Assembly: GCA_947166565.1 (NCBI GenBank)
Contig: CAMVEL010000021.1
Location: 1 to 33,731, forward strand
Source of the DNA: an uncultured Erysipelotrichaceae bacterium
GTDB lineage: Bacteria; Bacillota_I; Bacilli_A; RFN20; CAG-826
DNA: 33,731 bases
Direction: 5' to 3'
Shown here: one piece after another, positions 17,193-22,984 of the stretch
How positions within the stretch are numbered: the stretch's first letter is position 1
Layout: every line of letters starts with the position of its first letter
Made by a program: the position numbers and the translations under genes
The notes under the pieces: generated by a model
Told to the model about the DNA's origin: nothing
Seen by the model: the letters and a program-made list of their open reading frames with translations, nothing else
The model's database searches: none

Positions 17193-19408
17193 AAAAGCGT
17201 TTGATCGACATTCTTGTTTTAAGCGCGATCCTTTTGACGGGACTAGGGATTTCAGGTGGGACGTTGTTGTCGTCTTATTTGAATTACCAAGAGTATTACA
17301 AAGAGAACTATCCTGAAATCGACCCCACGGACTACGCAAAGCTCATCGATTACAAAGTCTCGCTCAAAGAAGGCGTCTCCTATTATGCGAACCATCGGGC
17401 AAAACCCGTTGCCTCTGATTTCGTCTTGCTCGGCACCTTCCAGCCCAATAACGAAGAAGAGCCCCTCTTTGAAGCGGTCATCAATCCCGAAAAGCGGCCT
17501 ATCGCCATTTCATCACCCTCCACTTTCTCGGTGAAAGGAGGCGAAGTGAATATCACCTGCGATTCGATCACGAAGACCATGAACTTCGCTTTGGAGAAGG
17601 TGCGCCTAGATTCATTGAAAGTGACCGCTAGGCCCTACAAAATCAAATATGCGGTCGGCGAAAAATTCGATCCTAGTGGCATGGAGGTATACGCCGTTTA
17701 TAACGACGGCAGTTCCAAACGACTGACCAAGCAAGACTATACCGTCAAGGAATCCGCAGGCCTAACGAAGCAAAATACCTCGATCACAATCACCTATGAA
17801 GAAGGCGGCAATTACGCCCATATCGAAGAACCCATCGAAGTGGTGGACACTCTAAATGACGGCTCCATCGTCTCTTTGATGCCACTAAAAAGCACCTATG
17901 AAATCGAAGATGGGCAAAAGGTGAAAAACGTCGAGGCGGAAATCCTTGGCGTCTATGAATCCGGCAACCGCAAGCTATTGGCCCAAAGCGACCTCTTGCT
18001 TATGGCGCCTAGCGAAACGGCAAGGCTAGGAAAAGCGTATTCATTGACCTACGCCATACGGAATAACCACCGGATCAAAGTGGAGGTTCCCGTCACGGTA
18101 AAGCGCCACTTCGAGGGAGAAGATTGCATCATTAGCGGTGGCGAAACCAATACGGAACCTGAATACCGTTATGTCGACGGGGCGCTAGTAAAAGGCGAAG
18201 AAGTCACCTTTGCCGGCGGATTTGCGAAAGCGGTGGAAAAAGGGAAAGACGGGTCGATTAAGTTCACATTCGTTTCCTATGGCGAAGCGTTTGGGCGGCT
18301 TAATCTTCGCTGTGCGAATTCATATCTCGAGCAAATCGATGAGCAGTATTACATGGCTCCATTGCAGATCAACACCATCGCTGAATTGCTAGTGAACAAC
18401 AAGGCGATCAATATCCCCGATAGCGTCATGCTTTCTGGCTGCGGCCCTTTGACAGAATATGAGCCTTTATATAACGTCTATAGCGATTTCTCTTTCCTTG
18501 ATTTGCCTTTGATCCCAGGCGACAACACGATTGCCATCCGCTTCAAGAAATCAAGCGAAGGGGCATTGAACTATTGGAATGAGAGTCCCTCAACGATGAA
18601 CATCGATTCGCTTGAGCTTAGCAGCATGGGTAACCCCATTGAAGAAGGCGATGAGGTGACTAGCCTTTCCTTCCAAAATAACTTCGCCCTCCATTATGGC
18701 GATGACCTTGACGCCATTTCGCTTCCCATCATCGCCGAATATGCTTCTGGCAAGCATATCCTCATGACCGAAGAAGAGCTTTCGATTGATAGGCCAACTG
18801 GAAAAGTTGGGCTAGGAGAAGTTGAAATTTCAGCTGCCCTACGGTCAAAACCCGATATTTCCGTCAGCAAGACCTTCCATATTGGTGACGTCATCTTGCA
18901 AGCCGAAAGCGCGAAGAAATCCGGCTCCTCGAAAGTGACTTCCGCCACCGAGGCCGAATATTCTTACGAAGATCAAAGCGAAACCAATGTCGCCACCGTC
19001 ATCAAGGGGATGGACAATTCCGCAACGAATTATAGTGGCGAGACATCTTTGTCTTTCTCCTTCGCTGGCGTTGCAGGAAAGACGGGACTAATCGTGCGCT
19101 GCGACAATGCCTATTTCTTCGATTCGCCATATCGCACGGAAGCGATCAACCTGGAGCAATGCGTCGATATTCAAGTCAATGGTGTTCCATTATCCTTCGG
19201 CGTGGCTTTGCCTTCGATTGCTAGCGCGACTAACCCCGACGTCTGCTGGATGACCTTATTCGAGCTCCGTTTGCCGGATATCAACTTGCGGGACGGCGAG
19301 AACGTCATCAAGATCATCGCGAAGAAAGACGCTCCAAGAAATAAGTGGAACGAATGCTCCATCCCGCGGTTTGACTACATCAAATTGACTTTGCCTCTTG
19401 GCGAATAG
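17189..19408 (+). CDS. Membrane-anchored Ig-like / carbohydrate-binding-like protein
   Basis: 739 residues. Start and previous stop overlap as ATGA (17189-17192), a coupling signature. An N-terminal signal anchor (about 5-27) is followed by Ig-like domains. The first (about 138-215) has the Big_3 hallmark YAVGEKFDPSGMEVYAVYNDG; weaker relatives occur at about 217-305 and 491-568. Two beta-sandwich modules (about 308-481 and 570-739) begin FEGED and LQAES and contain LRCANSYL / VRCDNAYFF. They resemble CBM6/35-type modules and the module in the 10960 protein. No catalytic motif is seen. It is the last gene of the operon and probably holds the substrate near the GH3 and EEP enzymes. Domain assignments are by pattern, not by search. 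Confidence 0.65.
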   Translation: MKKRLIDILVLSAILLTGLGISGGTLLSSYLNYQEYYKENYPEIDPTDYAKLIDYKVSLKEGVSYYANHRAKPVASDFVLLGTFQPNNEEEPLFEAVINPEKRPIAISSPSTFSVKGGEVNITCDSITKTMNFALEKVRLDSLKVTARPYKIKYAVGEKFDPSGMEVYAVYNDGSSKRLTKQDYTVKESAGLTKQNTSITITYEEGGNYAHIEEPIEVVDTLNDGSIVSLMPLKSTYEIEDGQKVKNVEAEILGVYESGNRKLLAQSDLLLMAPSETARLGKAYSLTYAIRNNHRIKVEVPVTVKRHFEGEDCIISGGETNTEPEYRYVDGALVKGEEVTFAGGFAKAVEKGKDGSIKFTFVSYGEAFGRLNLRCANSYLEQIDEQYYMAPLQINTIAELLVNNKAINIPDSVMLSGCGPLTEYEPLYNVYSDFSFLDLPLIPGDNTIAIRFKKSSEGALNYWNESPSTMNIDSLELSSMGNPIEEGDEVTSLSFQNNFALHYGDDLDAISLPIIAEYASGKHILMTEEELSIDRPTGKVGLGEVEISAALRSKPDISVSKTFHIGDVILQAESAKKSGSSKVTSATEAEYSYEDQSETNVATVIKGMDNSATNYSGETSLSFSFAGVAGKTGLIVRCDNAYFFDSPYRTEAINLEQCVDIQVNGVPLSFGVALPSIASATNPDVCWMTLFELRLPDINLRDGENVIKIIAKKDAPRNKWNECSIPRFDYIKLTLPLGE

Positions 19409-19659
19409 CTGCTAAAAACCCTGCAATTGCCCAATGGTTTCAGCGGTTTGCTTGCGCAAATCAGTAAAAGCCCGCTCATATAGTCATGCCAAAAAGCAGG
19501 AGTGCTTAATGCTTCAAATGCATGGTGATTTACCTCCAACCATTGGGAATGATCCATACTTTTCGTTACAATATATAAATATTTAGAAACGATGATAGGT
19601 AACTGGACCGCAACGCTTCTTTTAACAGGCATTTGTAGGGGGCTTCATGGCAAATAAAA
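19409..19659. other. Intergenic stretch after the envelope operon, no gene recognised
   Basis: No supported coding sequence was found. An imperfect hairpin (GCTG..AAACC with GGTTTCAGC, about 19409-19439) follows the operon stop but has no T-tract, so the operon terminator is not clear. Composition is more AT-rich and irregular than the operon, as in a junction or decayed region. Confidence 0.4.
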
Positions 19660-19686
19660 GGGGGCTGTTGAAAAACCTATTGGTTG
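19660..19686 (+). repeat. Left copy of a 27-bp inverted repeat flanking the HAD gene
   Basis: Reads GGGGGCTGTTG-AAAAACC-TATTGGTTG. The reverse complement of 21032-21058 matches at 25 of 27 positions. The GGGGC here can also pair with GCCCC (19693-19697) to form a local hairpin upstream of the HAD promoter. Confidence 0.65.
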
Positions 19687-19719
19687 TTCAGTGCCCCGTT
19701 TGCCAGACTGAGCTTTCTT

Positions 19720-19750
19720 GTGGCGCTTTTTTGACAAATATTGTGATAAC
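19720..19750 (+). promoter_or_regulatory. GTGRC-type promoter element for the HAD lipoprotein gene
   Basis: GTGGC (19720-19724) and TTGAC (19731-19735) are 11 bp apart, with GATAAC at 19745-19750. The segment CTTGTGGCGCTTTT is identical to those in front of two peptide genes (21373 minus, 21618). Confidence 0.6.
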
Positions 19751-19775
19751 ATCTAATTAACAAAGGAGAACTCAA

Positions 19776-20840
19776 ATGAAATCCAAATTATTAATCCTAA
19801 GCCTTACCTTATTGGCCTCTCTTGCCTCTTGCGGGCAAGGCGGAAGCTCTTCCAGCGAACCCGAGAAAAAGATGCTCTCTTCCTGGAACGAAACCAGCAC
19901 CTCAAGCCCCGTTGCCGTCTTAAAGCAATTCGTCAACAATGCCACGGACGAGAAATCGGACAAATTCATCCCCGTCTCCAAGCGCGTCGCCGTCTTCGAT
20001 ATGGACGGCACCTTGTACGGCGAGCTATTCCCGACCTACTTGGAATACCTCATGTTCATCCATCGCGCGAAATACGATGAGACGTACCACGCCGATAGCG
20101 AAACCCTAGCCTTAGCTGACGAACTGGAATCCCTCGCCGATAGCCATTCCTATCCTTCCGGAACCGATATGCGCCACGCCCTCGCCGCCGCCAAAGCCTA
20201 TGCGGGCATGACCCTTAAGGAATTCAATGACTATTGCGTCTCCTTCTTCAAGAACACCCCTGATGGCTTTGAAAATATGACCTATGGCACCGCCTTCTAC
20301 CAGCCGATGGCGGAAGTGGTGGATTACCTGCAGGTCAATGACTTCCAAGTCTACGTCGTCTCGGGCTCGGACCGTTTCATCTGCCGCGCCTTATGCTGCG
20401 ACTATCTTCATATCCCCGAAAATCACATCATCGGCATGGACGTGCGCCTCGCCGCCACGGACCAAGGCGATACCGAAGGGGTCAACTACACTTTGAAGGA
20501 CACCGACAAGATCTTCCGCACCGAAGACCTCCTCATCAAAAACCTTAAGTTCAACAAGGTCGCTCAAATCATCAAAGAGATTGGCATCCAGCCTGTGTTA
20601 AGCTTCGGCAATTCCGGCGGCGATACCGCGATGCACGTCTACACCAAGACCAACAACCCATGCCCCGCGGAGGCTTTCATGCTCGTCGCCGACGACGACG
20701 TCCGCGACTATGGCGTGCCCGAAAAGGCCGCAAAACTCGCTGCGGATTGGCAGGAAAAAGGCTTCCAAGTCGTCTCGATGAAGAACGAATTCAAGACGAT
20801 TTACTCTCCGGAAGTTCGCCGCACCTCCCGCACGAAATAG
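19776..20840 (+). CDS. Lipoprotein HAD-family phosphatase
   Basis: 354 residues. ATG 19776 follows AAAGGAG (19762-19768). A lipobox LASC (Cys19) and Ser/Gly linker predict an extracytoplasmic lipoprotein. The HAD fold shows motif I FDMDGTLYG (Asp75 nucleophile, Asp77), motif II VVSGSDR and the acidic motif GNSGGDTAM. These fit the phosphoserine-phosphatase-like branch with a helical cap between motifs I and II. It probably dephosphorylates a small molecule outside the membrane; the substrate cannot be read from the sequence. It is monocistronic: its own promoter of the peptide-gene type lies upstream and a strong terminator follows at 20879. The gene is G/C-rich compared with its flanks and sits between inverted repeats, which hints at separate acquisition. 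Confidence 0.85.
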   Translation: MKSKLLILSLTLLASLASCGQGGSSSSEPEKKMLSSWNETSTSSPVAVLKQFVNNATDEKSDKFIPVSKRVAVFDMDGTLYGELFPTYLEYLMFIHRAKYDETYHADSETLALADELESLADSHSYPSGTDMRHALAAAKAYAGMTLKEFNDYCVSFFKNTPDGFENMTYGTAFYQPMAEVVDYLQVNDFQVYVVSGSDRFICRALCCDYLHIPENHIIGMDVRLAATDQGDTEGVNYTLKDTDKIFRTEDLLIKNLKFNKVAQIIKEIGIQPVLSFGNSGGDTAMHVYTKTNNPCPAEAFMLVADDDVRDYGVPEKAAKLAADWQEKGFQVVSMKNEFKTIYSPEVRRTSRTK

Positions 20841-20878
20841 AATCCCCTCCTAGGGGTGTTGAAAAACTCCTCTGAATT

Positions 20879-20914
20879 AAAAGCGTCAGATACGCGATGA
20901 ACTGACGCTTTTTT
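20879..20914 (+). terminator. Rho-independent terminator of the HAD gene
   Basis: AAAAGCGTCAG pairs with CTGACGCTTTTTT (stem 20883-20889 / 20902-20908). A smaller CCCCT/AGGGG hairpin (20844-20856) lies just after the stop codon and is followed by TGTTGAAAAACT, a partial copy of the inverted-repeat core. Confidence 0.85.
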
Positions 20915-20986
20915 GATTCGACGATAATGTCATGGGCATTATCTATGGCCTTCCTTCGCTAGATCGATGAAGGAACATGCAAAGCA

Positions 20987-21058
20987 TGTTGAAAAACCTA
21001 AGGTTGGTGAATGAAAAAAGAGGCTGCTGATCAACCACTAGGTTTTTCAACAGCCCCT
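20987..21058 (+). repeat. Right inverted-repeat structure with two opposed copies of the TGTTGAAAAACCTA core
   Basis: TGTTGAAAAACCTA (20987-21000) faces its complement TAGGTTTTTCAACA (21039-21052), giving a long hairpin. The outer part, 21032-21058, is the inverted partner of 19660-19686. The T-rich arm could also act as a terminator for either direction. Confidence 0.65.
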
Positions 21059-21079
21059 ATTTACTTATTAATTCGATTA

Positions 21080-21373
21080 TTATTCAGCATCCCATTTATA
21101 ACTGCAGTCTTTGCATTTGCACTGGTAATACCAATCGGAAAAAGACATTTCATGCTTACGACTTTCGAAACGAATATTTGTGGAATTGCATCTTGGACAA
21201 TGAGTTGGTTCGTCTGCAGAGTTACATCCGCCACCATTGACAGCTTGTAATTGCTCTTCGGTAAGTTGAATGCCTTCTTGTTTTGCTATTGTTACTATTT
21301 CTTCTAAGCTCTTGCATTCTTTAACTTTCTCAATCTGCTCTTCGGTTAAGCCTTGTAGTAGTTCTTTTTTCAT
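21080..21373 (-). CDS. Nif11-like leader / zinc-ribbon small peptide (copy 5, minus strand)
   Basis: 97 residues, the only intact copy on the minus strand. The start at 21373 is preceded by AAGGGAGAC on the coding strand. The leader has LQGLTEEQIEKVKECKS and ends in LQAVNGG. The core starts GCNSADEP and has CPRC, 24 residues, CKDC, then SYKWDAE. An extra Cys two before the last pair gives CKCKDC, like copies 4 and 9. The spacer is long and charged (ESRKHEMSFSDWYY), the closest of all copies to the general plan of a TFIIS/RPB9-type ribbon. It diverges from copy 6 across a shared intergenic region. Confidence 0.85.
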   Translation of the reverse strand: MKKELLQGLTEEQIEKVKECKSLEEIVTIAKQEGIQLTEEQLQAVNGGGCNSADEPTHCPRCNSTNIRFESRKHEMSFSDWYYQCKCKDCSYKWDAE

Positions 21374-21398
21374 AAATGATGTCTCCCTTGTCGTTATT

Positions 21399-21431
21399 AC
21401 AATAACAAATTAGTTGTCACAAAAGCGCCAC
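21399..21431 (-). promoter_or_regulatory. GTGRC direct-repeat promoter element for copy 5
   Basis: On the minus strand GTGGC (21431-21427) and GTGAC (21420-21416) are 11 bp apart, with a TATTGT/TGTAAT -10 region near 21404-21396. It directly abuts the tRNA-like fragment at 21435. Confidence 0.6.
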
Positions 21432-21434
21432 AAG

Positions 21435-21463
21435 AGTTCTCCCCGGCTGAGCTAAGTCCCTCC
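21435..21463 (-). other. tRNA 5'-half-like fragment
   Basis: The minus strand reads GGAGGGACTTAGCTCAGC followed by CGGGGAGAACT. It has the arrangement of a tRNA acceptor strand, T8-A9 and D-arm (TAGCTCAG...GGGGAGAAC). One D-stem pair is broken and no anticodon arm or 3' half follows, so it is a fragment and not a gene. Confidence 0.4.
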
Positions 21464-21558
21464 AGGAGCGACCTTTTGAGTTTCTATAAATTGCGTAATA
21501 GCGGTTTTTAAATGACAAAAGAAAAGAATTAGCCTTGTATAAAAACTCGGTTTTTCTT

Positions 21559-21592
21559 GTGGCGCTTTTGTGACAACGATTATGGTAGGATA
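21559..21592 (+). promoter_or_regulatory. GTGRC direct-repeat promoter element for the gene at 21618
   Basis: GTGGC (21559-21563) and GTGAC (21570-21574) are 11 bp apart, with GGATAT at 21588-21593 as a possible -10. A decayed CCGAG/CTCGG terminator (ACTCGGTTTTTC, 21544-21556) abuts it on the 5' side. Confidence 0.6.
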
Positions 21593-21617
21593 TGGTTGAT
21601 AAAGGAGACCCTTGAAC

Positions 21618-21905
21618 ATGAAACAAGAATTATTAAAAGGTTTAACCGAAGAACAAATTGCCAAAGTCAAAGCATGTAAAAACAGTGATGAACTATTAAC
21701 ACTGGCTAAAGCAGAAGGAATTGAACTCACTGACGAACAACTCACCGCTATTAATGGTGGCGGTGCCTGCACCGTTGCTTCGAATGTCGGGGATTTTATC
21801 AATCCGTTCGATTGCCCGGAATGCGGATGCAACGATGTTAAGGCGGTGAAAGGCAAAGGCAATCTATTCCAATGCCAAGGATGCGGATTTAAATGGAGGG
21901 AGTAA
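21618..21905 (+). CDS. Nif11-like leader / zinc-ribbon small peptide (copy 6)
   Basis: 95 residues. ATG 21618 is preferred over the in-frame TTG at 21612 because AAAGGAG (21601-21607) is better spaced to it. The leader LKGLTEEQIAKVKACKN ends in LTAINGGG. The core opens with ACTVASNVGDFINPFD and has CPEC, 16 residues, CQGC, then GFKWRE. The segment between the GG and the first CxxC is longer than in most copies. It matches copy 7 (ACSAISDLGDKINPWD), so the two neighbours are tandem duplicates. Copy 7 starts 8 bp after this stop. Confidence 0.85.
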   Translation: MKQELLKGLTEEQIAKVKACKNSDELLTLAKAEGIELTDEQLTAINGGGACTVASNVGDFINPFDCPECGCNDVKAVKGKGNLFQCQGCGFKWRE

Positions 21906-21913
21906 GAAGTTAT

Positions 21914-22210
21914 ATGAAACAAGAATTATTTAAAGGATTAACCGAAGAACAGATCGCAAAAGTCAAAGCCTGTAAGGACCAAGAAGAACTTTTGAAACTC
22001 GCTAAAAAAGAAGGCATAGAATTAACCGACGAACAACTCGCCGCTATTAACGGCGGCGGCGCTTGTAGTGCCATTTCTGATTTGGGCGATAAAATCAATC
22101 CATGGGATTGCCCAAAATGCGGTGCGAACAGACCTGTAAAAGATGGCAACACGTACACTTGCGAGAAGTGTGGCTACAAATGGACAGATAATAGTTCCCC
22201 AGCACATTAA
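21914..22210 (+). CDS. Nif11-like leader / zinc-ribbon small peptide (copy 7)
   Basis: 98 residues. ATG 21914 follows GGAGGG (21895-21900), which lies inside the end of copy 6. The frame extends upstream to 21893, but that start would overlap copy 6. The leader FKGLTEEQIAKVKACKD ends in LAAINGGG. The core has CPKC, only 13 residues, CEKC, then GYKWTDN: the most compact ribbon of the set. It has no GTGRC element of its own and is co-transcribed with copy 6. A perfect family terminator follows at 22224. Confidence 0.85.
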   Translation: MKQELFKGLTEEQIAKVKACKDQEELLKLAKKEGIELTDEQLAAINGGGACSAISDLGDKINPWDCPKCGANRPVKDGNTYTCEKCGYKWTDNSSPAH

Positions 22211-22223
22211 CAATTCTATTGTG

Positions 22224-22249
22224 ACCGAGTGTAAAAACTCGGTTTTTCT
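22224..22249 (+). terminator. Rho-independent terminator (CCGAG/CTCGG family)
   Basis: ACCGAGT (22224-22230) pairs perfectly with ACTCGGT (22237-22243), followed by TTTTCTTTT. It ends the copy 6-copy 7 transcript. Confidence 0.85.
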
Positions 22250-22290
22250 TTTCCGTGAACAGAAACAAAACGCTGCAACATTGTTAGATT

Positions 22291-22324
22291 GATAAAAAAG
22301 AACCGAAAACCGGTCCTTCTTATC
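22291..22324 (-). terminator. Long hairpin, possible minus-strand terminator of a lost gene
   Basis: GATAAAAAAGAACCG (22291-22305) faces CGGTCCTTCTTATC (22311-22324) across an AAAAC loop. On the minus strand it places CGGTTCTTTTTT directly after the stop of the fragment at 22320, as a terminator would. Confidence 0.4.
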
Positions 22325-22415
22325 TTTCAAGTAGCTTAAATTGCCAAGGGACGCCCGGAAGGAATTCGTTAAAGGTCTCTGATTTGCCGCCTAGGCCTAT
22401 TCTAAACGATTTGGC
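22320..22415 (-). pseudogene. Possible 3' remnant of a minus-strand gene
   Basis: A 31-residue open stretch on the minus strand reads AKSFRIGLGGKSETF then NEFLPGVPWQFKLLER and a stop. Its composition is protein-like, it has no start, and it ends in the hairpin at 22291. FRIGLG is loosely reminiscent of aminotransferase C-termini, but that is too weak to name it. It is probably debris of a gene displaced by peptide-gene expansion. Confidence 0.3.
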
Positions 22416-22514
22416 TTAACGAAGAAAATCCTTGATTGGCTATAAGGCTATCAAATGGCTATTTATGCGACAAAATCGCGGAGAAAGTATTCAGAAAAAG
22501 GAACTTTTCCTTTT

Positions 22515-22545
22515 GTGGCGCATCTGTGACAATCGCAATGATAAT
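22515..22545 (+). promoter_or_regulatory. GTGRC direct-repeat promoter element for the gene at 22571
   Basis: GTGGC (22515-22519) and GTGAC (22526-22530) are 11 bp apart, with GATAAT at 22540-22545. An AAAAGGAA/TTCCTTTT inverted repeat lies immediately 5'. Confidence 0.65.
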
Positions 22546-22570
22546 ATGGAATAAACATTGGAGAATTTCG

Positions 22571-22864
22571 ATGATAAAAAAAGAATTATTAGAAGGCTTG
22601 ACCGAAGAACAAATCGCCAAGGTCAAGGCGTGCAAGAACCATGATGAATTGTTGGCGTTTGCAAAAGAAAAAGGCATTGAACTAACCGAGGAACAATTAT
22701 CCGCGGTTAGTGGCGGATGCGGGACCTATACGGTTAGATGCCCAAAATGCGGCAGCAACATCATCGTTGAAGATTGCGTAGGCAAAAAAGACTATTATTG
22801 CAATTCCTGCGGACACGAATTCAACGATAACCTTTGGGAAGATATTAAAAACTTAGTTAACTAA
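22571..22864 (+). CDS. Nif11-like leader / zinc-ribbon small peptide (copy 8)
   Basis: 97 residues. ATG 22571 follows TTGGAG (GGAG at 22560-22563); the frame is open further upstream but crosses the promoter element. The leader MIKKELLEGLTEEQIAKVK, with Cys21, has one extra N-terminal residue and ends in LSAVSGG. The core opens CGTYTVR and has CPKC, 16 residues with an extra Cys (VEDCVG), CNSC, then GHEFND. Its tail is longer than usual (NLWEDIKNLVN). It lies 120 bp upstream of the CobW-type GTPase with no strong terminator between them, so partial co-transcription is possible. Confidence 0.85.
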   Translation: MIKKELLEGLTEEQIAKVKACKNHDELLAFAKEKGIELTEEQLSAVSGGCGTYTVRCPKCGSNIIVEDCVGKKDYYCNSCGHEFNDNLWEDIKNLVN

Positions 22865-22931
22865 TTGGGTAAAACCCATAACAATTGGTTAACGAGAAGA
22901 AGAATAGAAGACTGCAATAGCTATGCCTACT

Positions 22932-22960
22932 TTGTAGAAGCAGGAATAAAGTGGTATAAA
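22932..22960 (+). promoter_or_regulatory. Probable vegetative promoter of the CobW-type gene
   Basis: TTGTAG (22932-22937), a 17-bp spacer and TATAAA (22955-22960) lie 24 bp ahead of the start codon. The -10 is good and the -35 only fair. Confidence 0.5.
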
Positions 22961-22984
22961 TTCTATTTGAAGAAGGATTTTTTC

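Noticed and set aside
19375-19632. An 85-codon minus-strand frame after the envelope operon, considered as transposase debris
   Set aside because: No transposase motif could be recognised and it overlaps the end of the 17189 gene.
21435-21463. A complete tRNA gene
   Set aside because: Only the acceptor strand and D-arm are present; no anticodon arm, T-arm or 3' acceptor strand follows.
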